The notes below the pieces were generated by a model, which saw only the letters and a list, made by a program, of their open reading frames with translations, was not told the origin of the DNA and did not search any database. From contig OU612070.1 in NCBI GenBank assembly GCA_914767715.1, forward strand, positions 3,489,501-3,553,500: DNA of 64,000 nucleotides. The letters are read 5' to 3'. Within the stretch, counting starts at the first letter, position 1. Each line of letters starts with the position of its first letter. Shown in pieces: positions 38,001 through 48,653 of the stretch. A program made the position numbers and the translations under genes. The DNA comes from Membranipora membranacea (lineage: Eukaryota; Bryozoa; Gymnolaemata; Cheilostomatida; Membraniporidae).

Positions 38001-41000
38001 CGATTGGTTGCATGTCGCATTGCATGTCGTTGCATTTCGTTCAGTAAGCATGTTTGTCTTACTTTTTCAGCAAAACTCGGGGAATCGACTTCAACTTTCC
38101 TCCAAAGCAAGGTCGAGGTATTGAGAAGATGTTACCTCACTGTGGCAAACAGCCGATAGAGCTCATATACAAGATGTGTGAATACGATCCGGACGAGAGG
38201 ATAACTGCTAAACAGGCACTTCGGCACCCCTACTTTAAGGAACTCAGGTAAAAAAAGTTAACATTATCTCACTTTCTTCGAATCGTTGTTTATTGTCGTG
38301 ACCCACATAAAAATGACATATAGAATCACCTCTGTATATCTCTCAGGCTATTTCAGTTACTTTCTTTAACCTCACCAATGACCAATCTTAAATTCATTAT
38401 GATGGTCAAATTTAAATGATCAACAGCAAAGAAAGGGTTGCTTACATAGACTTAATAATATTATTATAATTAATAATATTATTATTAAGTCTATGGTTGC
38501 TTGTAATGAATGAGGATATTTATCTGCTGAGAATAAGATATTTTTGCAGTTTGAGATTTGAGCTCTCAGTTTTTTGTGTCAGCTGGTGCAGCATGTTAAG
38601 ATTCCGAAGCCACAATTAATATAATAGAATTGATTATTGGTGTAGTTCTGCCGATGAACTCGGCATTAAACAAGCTTGGGCGTGGGAGCCAACCACTTGC
38701 CTTGTGTTGTAAGTAATTTGTCTGGACAGCGGTTTTTTTCTAGCATTGCTTGGCATCTGTTTTACAGTTATATTTCTTGTATTTTGACCTTTTTCATTCT
38801 CCCGTAACCCGTTGTAGATAACATTTATTATAGTTTTTTTTAAACATATACCTGCATGAGCTACAGCGAAAAGATGTCCTGTTTGTAGTTTTCATTTTCC
38901 TAGTAACTGTACTATGTCTAGAGTAGTCTTAGAATTCAAATTTAATAATAAAATCAACTAGTGATTTAGCCCGGGGGGCCGACGGACGAGGGGCAAAAGT
39001 TTGGGGGCTCAGACTACCTTATTGCTGTTGTTTCATATGAATAATTCATTTCTATAGTAGGCCTTTTACATACATTTATATATTGTGATTGTCAGTCCTA
39101 GTTAGAATAGTGGGGAGATAAAGTTTATAGCTTTGTCCATTAGAGGAGTAGAGAAGCCATATAATCATTGTTCTGCAGTTCATGATATTTTCTCATTTGT
39201 ACACAGGGATGCTGACAAGCGTGCAGCAGCACTAGCTAAGAAGCAGGCTCAAGCAGCAGCTGATGGTCATGAGCATGAGGCTGATAGTAATAAAATAGCC
39301 GAGGATATACGAGCAGCAGAGCACCACAAGTCAGGGGGTGAAAACTCAAGTAAACCTCCGGCTGTTCATCATAAGAAAAAGGTAAAGAATAACAAGCCAT
39401 CGATGTGACACTTGCTTGGTATCAGTGTTATCCTTTCTACAGATCTTAGCTTATATTGTTGCTAATCCCTAGTAGTATATCCAGTGTATATGCGGTGCAT
39501 AGTGCTAGCGCTCCTTCACCCTTCCCCTCAAAGTGAATGAAGCTTTCCTTACTAGTAATAGCTATAGCTACTCCTCCAAACTTTACAGGATAGCATACCT
39601 TTTCTCAAGCAGGTAATGATAACCGGTGTGTGGACATTGTTGTAAGACATTAATTCAGTGAATAACAACTTCAGATATAACAGGCACTTGATCTGGACTC
39701 ACCCTCACATTTCTGGCCCTTATTATTGTCGGGTGCTTCGGTAATTTAAAAGTAATCAAATTTATACTGACATCCCAGTCTGTTCTTTGGGTTTAGAAAA
39801 GAACAAAAAAATAATTTTCTCCAAGTCTCAACGCTCTTCTCAGTGCATACATACTAATTAATTAGCTGTAAGGGGATATACGAATTCAATCCAGCGGCTT
39901 CAAATATTTGCTGAACCAAGCAATTTGTTCACAAAAAGTGCCCCTGTCGATTTCTATAGCACCTCTGTGTTTATCATTTTAGAAAAAGCACCTACAGAAA
40001 ATCCAAAAAGAAGTACAATCACATGCGGTGCCAAATGAGGGTGGCATCACCCCAGCCCCGCTCTTATTACCAAAGATGAAACCAACGAAGCTATCGTCTT
40101 CCTACAGCACCTCAACATTTCCAGATAACAGCTTTCCGACAGCCACTTTCCCCAAACTCCATAGTACTTCCATGTTTCCCACGTTATCAGAGGCTTTCAA
40201 GAAAACTTCTAAGGTAAGTTGTGCACTACAATGGACAATGGAATGTGGTGATATTGAGCCGAAAGTTGCTGACACTACTTATTTTCATTGTATGCTATTG
40301 AACATGTATCAGTGATCAGTGATCGATGAGATTGATTGAGATGCTCATCAACACACAGGGGTGGCTTCATGCTGCTGAGGCCGGCCATGATGAGGTTGTA
40401 CTAGAGAAGGCCTCGAAACAGCGCTTGACTCATGGTTTCTAGCTGAAGACCTGTGTGTTGTGCAGTGGTACGCGCACCACTGTATGTTGTATCAATACAA
40501 CATTTAGAAGGATTTAAAAGTTACCGATTTGTAATTCGTAATTATCTCACAATTCTATCACCTTGGCCTGCACGGCCCTAAAAAATAATTTAGTTGAGAT
40601 TAACTGATTAGGATGTAGTATATGATGTAAACAAATAGTCAATGTAGCCAGTGCCAACTTTGCACATGTAAACAACTCGTAGGTATCACAGGGTACGCTG
40701 GTCTAAAGCCTCTCGAGTAGTTGGATTTGCTATAGATCCTACAATGCAGGGAAGCTAGTCGTATTTTCCTGTATTATGTTTAATGAGTTAAGGTGTGCGC
40801 AATCTGCCCAGGTTGATGGAAGTAGCATTTCGCTATCAACTTTTTTTACAGCAATGAACTGGGGCGTTGTTGATAATGAAATGCTAATACCATCAACCCG
40901 GGCAACAAATGCGCACTCGACTAGTTTAATTCATAATAAATATCTTTCTACGCCTCATCATGAAATACTTTGTTTTGCAGGGACCACACAAAACCATATT

Positions 41001-41046
41001 TGGACATTATCAGTTGCCATCCATAGAAAAAAAGACTGGTTACTGA
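32098..41046 (+). CDS. MOK: MOK-type MAPK-related protein kinase (5' end not found)
   Basis: Ten exons: 32098-32212, 32957-33046, 33551-33621, 35238-35316, 35830-36057, 36355-36456, 38071-38247, 39207-39381, 39983-40213, 40981-41046; 1334 nt, about 445 aa, continuous frame. MOK belongs to the RCK (MAK/ICK/MOK) kinases, linked to cilium control in other animals. Visible motifs: glycine loop GEGTFSEV, VAIK-type lysine in YWACKKMKQR, catalytic HRDVKPEN, DFG in ADFGSCRSVYSK, activation loop TEYISTRWYRAPE with the dual-phosphorylation TEY, and DIWSVGCVF. After the kinase domain (ending HPYFKELR) there is a Lys/Ala/His-rich tail, then KLSSSYSTS and a conserved end YQLPSIEKKTGY. The first exon needs one base of a Glu codon before 32098 and must supply the ATG; I could not place it. 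Human MOK is about 419 aa. Confidence 0.88.
33826..33849. repeat. AT-rich dinucleotide repeat
   Basis: Short (AT)n run in a MOK intron. No function inferred. Confidence 0.6.
35062..35079. repeat. Homopolymer G tract
   Basis: About 15 guanines in a MOK intron; length may be unreliable. Confidence 0.6.
38437..38503. repeat. Palindromic insertion (CATAGACTTAA ends) in MOK intron
   Basis: A 51-bp near-perfect palindrome at 38445-38495, with ends CATAGACTTAATAATA and the inverse. It is flanked by GTTGCTTA (38437-38444) and GTTGCTTG (38496-38503), an 8-bp duplication with one change. The same ends occur at 57.5 kb. Confidence 0.6.
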
Positions 41047-42122
41047 TATTATAGGAAATAATCAGCTGTCTAGCTGAAGCATATCAATGTCAGTATTTGC
41101 ATCAGAAGGTAATAGTACGAGTATGAGCTAACTACCTACGTCTTCCTGCAGCACTCGAGGTGTCTAGTAATGGCTGTCCCTCTACTGAGGGGGAAAGGAG
41201 TCTGTCAACTGTTAGATCAAGTTTGGTCTTCTTTGCTTGCGGTTGAAATTGCATCCCCCTACTGATGAGTTGCTTAGCAGTGGAAGGGTAGCAATCTTGA
41301 ATGCAGGCAAACTGGATCAAACTCGATCTAGTCAACTGTAGATGGCTCCTTGTCAACTGCCAGGCTTTGTTCATTAGCTAGCGAGTCTAGTCGTCATCTA
41401 ACCAAACAATGCATTGCATGCAGCTGATATGCGAGGAGGGTCATCATCATCATTCTCGCTGTGATATTATGAAAATGAGGATATTAGTTATATATTTGAA
41501 GGTGTCAGACCACTGATACCCAGTTATTCAATCTTTTGTGCCAATAGCATTTTTTTGCCTAGCCAATGTTTTACTTACCTCTCTCTCTGCTGCCAGCCAA
41601 TGGCAGACAATAGTCGTTGCCATATCATACTATTAATACATGATACATGTACAAGTTTTGCCGTGAATAATATTTTTTTGCAAATTGACATCAGCAATGT
41701 CTTATAACCACATGCTAAGTTTTTGTTCACTGAATTTCATATTCTGTTTTTGTTACCGGACCACCTTATGGTCACACAAGCTCATCTCACAACGATTGAC
41801 ACACAAACACCAAATCACATTTACACACAACTTAAACAGTACAACTATTTTGTTTGACTGCCAATATTTTTGATATCACCATTGCTATTGTTTTAGCTTT
41901 TATTTTTACTACTGTATTCATAATAAATGATTGAGAATCATCAAAGAGAAATTAAAACAGACAATGGTGAAAGGGAAAGGTTATTTAGATGCTAGGATAA
42001 ATATCAAAAGCTACAATCGACATTGTACAATATATTTACACGTACACTTAGACTATCATACTTGTTATGGACAGATACAGTCCATTGTCTGTTATATACT
42101 TGAGATCAACTGAGCAAAAGTA
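41047..42122. other. Convergent intergenic region, MOK to NIPP1
   Basis: Lies between two 3' ends. Contains the family A foldback repeat at 41204-41338. No gene supported. A tttatt at 41898-41903 (AATAAA on the minus strand) may terminate NIPP1 transcripts. Confidence 0.5.
41204..41338. mobile_element. Family A foldback element with 8-bp target duplication
   Basis: Best-preserved copy. The element spans 41212-41330 (119 bp) with arms TTAGATCAAGTTTGGTC and, on the reverse strand, TAGATCGAGTTTGATCC followed by GTTTGCCTGCATTC. It is flanked by perfect 8-bp direct repeats GTCAACTG (41204-41211 and 41331-41338). No coding capacity. The duplication length suggests a hAT-type mover. Confidence 0.7.
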
Positions 42123-44423
42123 TTACACCAGTAAATGTGACGGTTTCTTGCCAGGCCACGCCTCCTTTGCGTATTTCTTTTTCTTTGGGATATCTGATTC
42201 CTCCGTAGTTTCCATGTTGACTTGTATTTTGGGGTTTATGTCTACAGATGGCAGCTGAACCCCAGTATTGATGTCAGGTGCTAGATTAGGTGCAGTGATA
42301 CCGAGTTTAGCAGCTGTGCTATAAGGACTAGTAGAGTCTAGGTAATGATGAGACGGCTCTACTATCTCGATAGTCTGATCCTTAGTATTTTCCTGGCCCA
42401 GTGTATTAGCCATGTGTTCTAGTCGTTGGCGCTTCGTAGGGATGACAGTAGTCTGGACAAGATTTCTGAATCTTCCCACTGATGGATCGATGTCTTCCGG
42501 ATTGATAACCTCTTCGTCTTCATTAAAAGTGATATGTACTCGTCGAATCTTCCTCTTCTGAGCCTTGACATCGGCAAAAGCTGTAGTAAATAACATAATC
42601 ACAATGACTATCTGTTTTTATGACTAATATTTGAGAGACATTTTTGTCCATATCTGTGTCACAAAAACCACACGTCACATTAGCCTGTCATGACAAGCTT
42701 TGTTCGGTAGGGGAGAACATCGGACAAAGCTTGTCAAGACAGACCAATGTCACATGTGCCTGAAATATCAGTCAACGCATGAAATCTCAGCATCGGGTTC
42801 TTAGCTTACATATGTAAGAAGATCAAAGTCTTATTAAGTGGAGGTTTTATTTTACCACCTAGGGGAAAACCAGTCTGACACCGACTGTAGTAGTCTCTTT
42901 TACTCAAGATCATAGTGACACAAGGGAGTTTTGGCAAATTCCATGTATACATCAGAGAGTGTGGGACAACTCCCTGGTTTCAAAGCAAGAATTGTCCACT
43001 GAAATAAGTAATTATCCTCATCACTTTCCTTAGCATCATCAAGGGCACCCACAAAGACATTTAAGTTTTAGAACCATTTAGTGTATAGAAATACGCCAAA
43101 CTGCTAATTGCTAGCTCTGCCTAAAAAACGAAGCTATAGAGTGTTCTGTAGCCTTTTAAAAATTCATACCTAGAGAGCTTTTGTCAATTATACGGTTTTG
43201 CGCAGTATTGTATTCAGTGAGATGTTCTAATTCAGACTCATCCTCCGGCAGTCCAAAGTTATTTTTGCCTTTAGTTGAGTTGCTCCAGGCTGAGTCGTCT
43301 GCATCAGTTTGCTGCTGTGGACGCTCTCTAAGGACATATCTTCTTGTGGAGGCTCCAAAGTGGAACTCACTAGAATGAAAAGAAGAATTTCCATAATAAA
43401 CCAAGCAAGGGACCCAAATGTCACCAATAACAACACTTGGTTGTAAATTTTGCCTAATAGCTTTTTCTGATTCAGAAAGTTTTATTTTTGGTTTATCCAG
43501 AGTCGTGAAAGGTCTCTTTACTATCAAGTGTTGTCAATCAAGTTATTATCCTTACAATCTATTATCCACGTTTACCATGTTTCCAATATGTGTGTCGATG
43601 AATGAGCATTTGCGATGTTGATGTTACTCCTTGCTTTATCAAACATCATCAGCTTAAAAGATTTCCATACAATAATAAAAAAAGTATTTTTTAGTGATAG
43701 GCAGTCGGACCTGAAGAATATATGCCCTATGGTGTTAAATTAGATTTCAGTCCTACAGCCTCTGTAACTGCAAATCTTCTTTTTTTCAGTTGCAGGAATA
43801 GACGGGTAATTTTTGGTGGGTTTACAAGCAGTAGGCTACACTTTGAGTATAATTGATCCTCCTGGTGGATGTAAGGATTGGAAATAAATAAACTTTGGTA
43901 GACTGTTCGTAAACACTCAAAGGCAAGCCTGTCTTGAAAAGACACTGAACAGTGCTTTGTCAAGGCAGGCTACAGAACAGGGGAACATACCCCCTCAAAG
44001 GATATGTGTATGACATAGACAGACAGCCAACCTCAGGTAAGCAGTCCCATTTCCATCATCCATTAATTAACTACAATGATCAATCAGTACAGATTCTTAG
44101 GCCTACCTGTCTGCTGGGATTTGTGTCGGTTTTTTGGACTCTAGCCTCATTCTTCCTATCCATGTGCCATGAGTACTACCAAGGTCCATCAGGAAAGGCC
44201 TATTCAGGTGCTTGTGCCATACCAGTGCAGAATGAACTCTGGAGCAAGAATCATGAGGGACATGAAAGTCAGTGAGCTCCTTGTTTCTGCCAAAGAAATA
44301 ACACTTCTTCTGGTCACTCATCAATTTTTGTACAAGTTTTCCATCCTTGGTCACATCAAGATGAAGTCCAACAGGTGGCTTCCCAGCCCAGCTAGGTATG
44401 TCAAAGTTATTGGCATTTGACAT
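42123..44423 (-). CDS. PPP1R8: Nuclear inhibitor of protein phosphatase 1 (NIPP1)
   Basis: Three exons: 44423-44107, 43369-43170, 42580-42123; 975 nt, 324 aa. NIPP1 is a nuclear PP1 regulatory subunit that binds spliceosomal phosphoproteins through an FHA domain. The N-terminus has SWAGKPPVGLHLDV, then the FHA core (CYFFGRN, CSRVHSALVWHKHL, DLGSTHGTWIG, SEFHFGASTRRYVLRERP). The central LPEDESELEHLTEYNTAQNR and EEVINPEDIDPSVGRFRNLV are strongly conserved, as is the basic C-terminus KKKKYAKEAWPGKKP. The PP1-docking site, RVTF in human as I recall, reads HITF here (residues 188-191). Length is somewhat below human (351 aa) through a shorter region before the C-terminus. The start ATG is the family start region and is preceded by no obvious upstream exon. 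Confidence 0.93.
42672..42755. repeat. Palindromic insertion (TAGCCTGTC ends) with 9-bp duplication
   Basis: A 66-bp foldback at 42681-42746 with ends TAGCCTGTC/TGGTCTGTC and inner arms GACAAGCTTTGT. It is flanked by ACGTCACAT (42672-42680) and ATGTCACAT (42747-42755), a 9-bp duplication with one change. It lies in the last intron of NIPP1. Confidence 0.6.
43928..43974. repeat. Hairpin related to TAGCCTGTC family
   Basis: Inverted arms AGCCTGTCTTGA and its imperfect complement TCAAGGCAGGCT in NIPP1 intron 1. No target duplication was recognised. Confidence 0.4.
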
Positions 44424-45221
44424 AGTAATAACTTGTGATAATATCTTCTTTCAAACAGTTTATTTTCTACTTTACTCAAAGCTTACGCAGTCCTAAGCTT
44501 CTACTGTCCCTTTATCTATATATAAGCAGGCAGAATATGGGCCAGCTCAGAATTGACCAATCAGGTGTCACCTGAAAAAAATAGCACTGTACAGCCATTG
44601 TTGTAATAATAAGAATAGCTGTGACTGTAGTTTAATGAACCAATCACACAAAAGCAAGTATTTTCTGCTGCACTGCACTCGAAGAAAGAAAATAGCAGAC
44701 GGGTGGTTTGGAGATGGTTTGATGGTTTGAAGTACCTAGAAAAGATAGAGTCAGGTAAATCACATTGCATCTACCTAGATAGGACTAGCACTTGCTCTCC
44801 AAGATCTCAAAATTTCATCATTGCTTTAGTATCCTTTGTCTAAGGTTATTGAAGACATATGAATGACCCATGCTTTCTTTCTCTTAGCCTGTCTCAACCA
44901 GAGGGGTAACTCACTGTCTACAGACAGTGCCCTGCCCCTTGTCTGTGTATTTCAATAAGAATGAGTTTGATAGGTACAGATAGGAATGAATGATATTTGG
45001 CCATGTATTTCAGGTTACTTCAGCAATGCACTGACCCTACTAGTTATACAATAATAAACCAACTACTTAGAGAGGATTCTGATAAACTTACAGAAGGTTA
45101 TTAGGTTGTAGTGAGCAAATGCTACAAATTTACAATCCATCAAGTCAGCCTGTGTAATCATTGCTCAACGTTAATATGTACAATGGCCCTGATTATTCAC
45201 ACCTATTTTTGAAATGTTATA

Positions 45222-45968
45222 GGGGATTAAATTGGTTAAAAGCTGTCGGGAGGCAAGACCTAGTCAACACATACGTGAATGGAATGCTCAGTAGAAGGCA
45301 TATTGCGCTCAACATTTTGAGGCTGGAGACTATACCCGCTGCAAGCCGTAAGTTTTTCACATCAACAACCCAAAACGATCTTAGGAATGTCAACCCATTA
45401 CTTTCGAAGGGCTAATTTATGAACTGAAGCACAGAGGTCGGCTATGCAACATTTAACTTTACTCAACTTATTTTAAGTTACAATTTATAGTTTGTCTCCA
45501 TAACCACACGTTTTTATTGTGATAAAACCAATTTGTGTTTTAATGGCTTTAATCTTACTCAATCCAATATATGATGTCTCTTTTGCAGGCTGCACAACAG
45601 TAATATCCTGAGCAAGCAAGCAGTACCTCAACTCAACTCTACCTCAGGGGGAACTCTCTCGCTAGTCTAATAGGAGGAAAATCTTTGCCTCTAGATCGTG
45701 GTGCACTTACATATGTATCAGCCAGCTTTCTACATTTCTCATTGTGCTTGATTCTCTTTCATCTGCCACTCTTTCCAATGTAAGCAGTAATTGCAACGTA
45801 AGAGATCTTGTCATGGACTCTATACTGAACTCTGACAAGGCTCACAACCAGTGGCTCACAGTAGATTGTAACATACCAAGTTCTGAATCCTTTGATTTAT
45901 TTCAAAAGGTAGTGCAAAAGTTTTCCAGAGTGAGGTGTGTGGCATTTATTTATAGATGTAAACAATAA
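45222..45968 (+). pseudogene. Decayed THAP/P-element-like transposase remnant
   Basis: After an acceptor-like site, LNWLKAVGRQDLVN resembles the middle of a THAP zinc finger. A frame change near 45290 then gives YCAQHFEAGDY, matching the C-x2-HF end of that domain, so the first segment is frameshifted. Further on, DRGALTYVS (about 45687-45715) resembles the RGGLxxPS motif near the C-terminus of P-element/THAP9 transposases, and the frame ending at 45968 has a helical FDLFQKVVQKFSRVRCVAF like their extreme C-terminus. The catalytic core between is absent. I read this as an internally deleted, inactive copy. Recognition is by weak motifs and uncertain. Confidence 0.4.
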
Positions 45969-46240
45969 ATAGTCAGCAATAAGAAAAAAAATCCTTCTGC
46001 CTGTTTTTAGACAGAGTTTACAATAAAAGAATCAAACTGATCTTGTGGTTTCAGGAAAATCTGTATCTAATTTTTTCTAAGTCTCTTTTATGTAATTTTA
46101 CGTCTGCAATTTTATTCAAATACTATTGCTATGTAATACTTTACATTCTCAGCGCAAAAATGGTTAACACAAACTCATGACTATTTCCTTTGTCAACTTC
46201 CTTTCTCCATTGGCTCTTCAGAGATCACCATAGTGTCTTT

Positions 46241-47163
46241 TTAAAGTTTAGTGTAGTTCCCTTTGGATATAGTACATTCAGCCTCTTGTGTCAATGTCAG
46301 TATCCTGGCTGTATTTAGAAACTCGCTCATAGTTGGAGCATTGTTACTGCCAGTTTTGGCTCTTTGGTGACCAAAGTACTGCTCCAAGCTATCTTGACAA
46401 AGCGTTTTCTCAGTCAAAAACTCCTTAGTGAGCGCTAAGAAGGAGTGACCTGTAGGAATATTATAATGACGTAATGATAATCTTGGTTATTTGAGGTGGG
46501 AGTCTATAATAAAGTAAAGATGTTGAGCTAGACTTGAATTTAGCCTAATATAGTATGTGCTAAGGATACAGCCGGCTAGGTGAGAAGAAGTATGTGCAAA
46601 ATGGCATTCTATGTAGATCTTGATTTCCACAATCTTGATCAATATCACAGATTTTGCATCACATTGTAAAGTGTACTTACAAGTGATTCTCTAGCTGATT
46701 CTTGTCTGAATGCAAAGCGGACATTTTGACCTTTCTGCATCCGTGATGTCGACACCATTTACTTCGTCCTCCAATTGAGTGAGCCAGTCAAGAAAGTCTT
46801 CGATGAACTGTAACATAAGAGAAATACTGTGATATATGTTAAAGCTATGATTTAGATTTCTAATCTGTGTAACTTTAAAGCGCTTGTTGGATTTCCATGC
46901 CTAGGAAAAACCTGGCGTGTCAATAACAACATTGAAATATTTGATTAGTCTGTCATATTTGTAAGAAATTATTCCTACCTTGAATCGCTAATCTGTAGGA
47001 GATTCTATGCGGCATCTTGCACTTGTTTCTTGAGTTCCATCCCTCAGACCTGTATCGGATGTTCAGTACATTGAAATCATCATTGGAAATCTGTATTAAT
47101 TCTATGGTAGCCGAATATCTTGCCGCATTCTCGAGTTTATTTGCAACAAACAGACCAGAGTGC
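46241..47163 (-). pseudogene. Decayed P-element/THAP9-like transposase, catalytic C-terminal part
   Basis: Three exon-like blocks: 47163-46979 (DDFNVLNIRYRSEGWNSRNK), 46807-46681 (EDFLDWLTQLEDEV, then an in-frame TAG), 46449-46241 (HSFLALTKEFLTEKTLCQDS, then LEQYFGHQRAKTGSNNAPT). The order and motifs match transposases with an FxxLNxR segment, a DFLxWLxxWE segment, RIT-x-HSF and QDxLExxFGxQR. It is not functional: the middle block has a TAG where family members read LRIT, and the join from block 1 to block 2 is out of frame by one base. The last splice (46681 to 46449) still keeps frame and gives RITCHSF. No N-terminal DNA-binding part was found on this strand. Confidence 0.5.
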
Positions 47164-48653
47164 CTAGAGAGAAATAAGGAATAAAATTTATAGTCTTCTT
47201 TTCTGGTCATGTGCAGCTCTAGACTATGCTTCCAACCACAGGCCATCTGTATTTGGTGCAAGCCCATTGGCTGAATGCCCGGGTGGTCAAGGCCTAAACA
47301 ACTGGAGTTGATTCAACTGTACTACAGAAAGTTGTGCTTCCAACCTCCCTGTTCCACTCCAGCAGACTGGTTGTGACGGAATTACACCGTGAGAGTCCCT
47401 CTTAATAAATCAAAAATAACTCCTCACTTTTCATATTTCTTACTACTATGGTATTAGCACGTACTTCTTGCCTAATTAACTTTGTCATCTGAAACAAACA
47501 TTGTTGTACTGTAGTTAGAGTCAGATTGTCTTTAGTTAAATTTCTATAGATAACATACACCAGATTTGCTAAGCGAGTCATATTTTGCCATTAGTTAGTG
47601 TACAGTGCTATTTTTTCAGGTCATAATATAGTACACGCCCAGACCACGCCCCAGTTTCGAAGCTCTATTGATATATTAGCTCTGCTTTACTTTTAATTAA
47701 GAGAAATGGTAATACTTGGGAAGTGGAGAAACAAGCTTGCTACTGTGCTCAGGATTGGTCAATTTGTGAAGGTACAGAATATAACTCTTAATATATGATC
47801 AGCAATACAGAAAAGAATAGGCAAGAGCGGACAAAAACATACCTGCAAACAATGAATTATTATGGATTTCATTAAACACATGCAATGGGGATAGCCTATG
47901 GAGTTAGTGAATTGATTGAATATTTAGGCCTATGAACTAGAAACCTTAATATTTCCGGCAGCGGTCCCTCCGATAATAGGCAGCACAGTTGGTCAGAGTG
48001 ATGAAATCCCTGTTGGCGGCCAGAGCAGCTGCCCCTTTGACGCAAGCATCATCGGGTAATGAAGCTGAGTACATCATACCTAAAACAGTGGAAATTCTGA
48101 CTGCTGGGAAAGTGTATAGACTGTAAAGAGTCAATATTAGCGATTTCCTAAGTTGATTGAGTAGAAGTGGCCGTAGCACATTCATAAATGTTTCTTCGAT
48201 TCATTTTGTTGATACTTGGAATTATCAGTTCAAACCATTTATTGATATACATATGTGTCTGTGAACCCTTGAGATCTTGACTACAATATTGCTAAATGAG
48301 AGGCATGGCTAGGTCACATCAAATATTTTACAATAACCAACAAAATACCATTGCGTCCCTCAACAAAAGTAATTCCTCATGCTCTTGTCAATTACTAACA
48401 ATATACATAATCATTAAAAATCTTGACTTCGACCAGATCTTCTACAGCAGGAAATGGCCAGAATCTGTACAGAAAAGTATGTACATTATTAAGGCAGAGA
48501 GGGCTATTAATAACGTACAATCTGGGGTCTTAGTCTGCCTGAATTACATCATATCCTATGTACCTAAGAGAGCTGTTAAGAATACATTCGGAGTACAAAA
48601 AGGTGAAAAATTTATTTACAATCACGCCAAAAAGAGCGTATTATTGATCATTG
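47164..48653. other. Region between transposase remnant and CWF19L2
   Basis: No confident gene. A minus-strand block at 48079-47946 has a good pyrimidine tract and acceptor and an open frame (MMYSASLPDDACVKGAAALA, then NRDFITLTNCAAYYRRDRC) ending in TAA; it may be a terminal exon of an unknown gene or TE. A minus-strand AATAAA at 48611-48616 is about 40 bases past the CWF19L2 stop. Confidence 0.4.
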
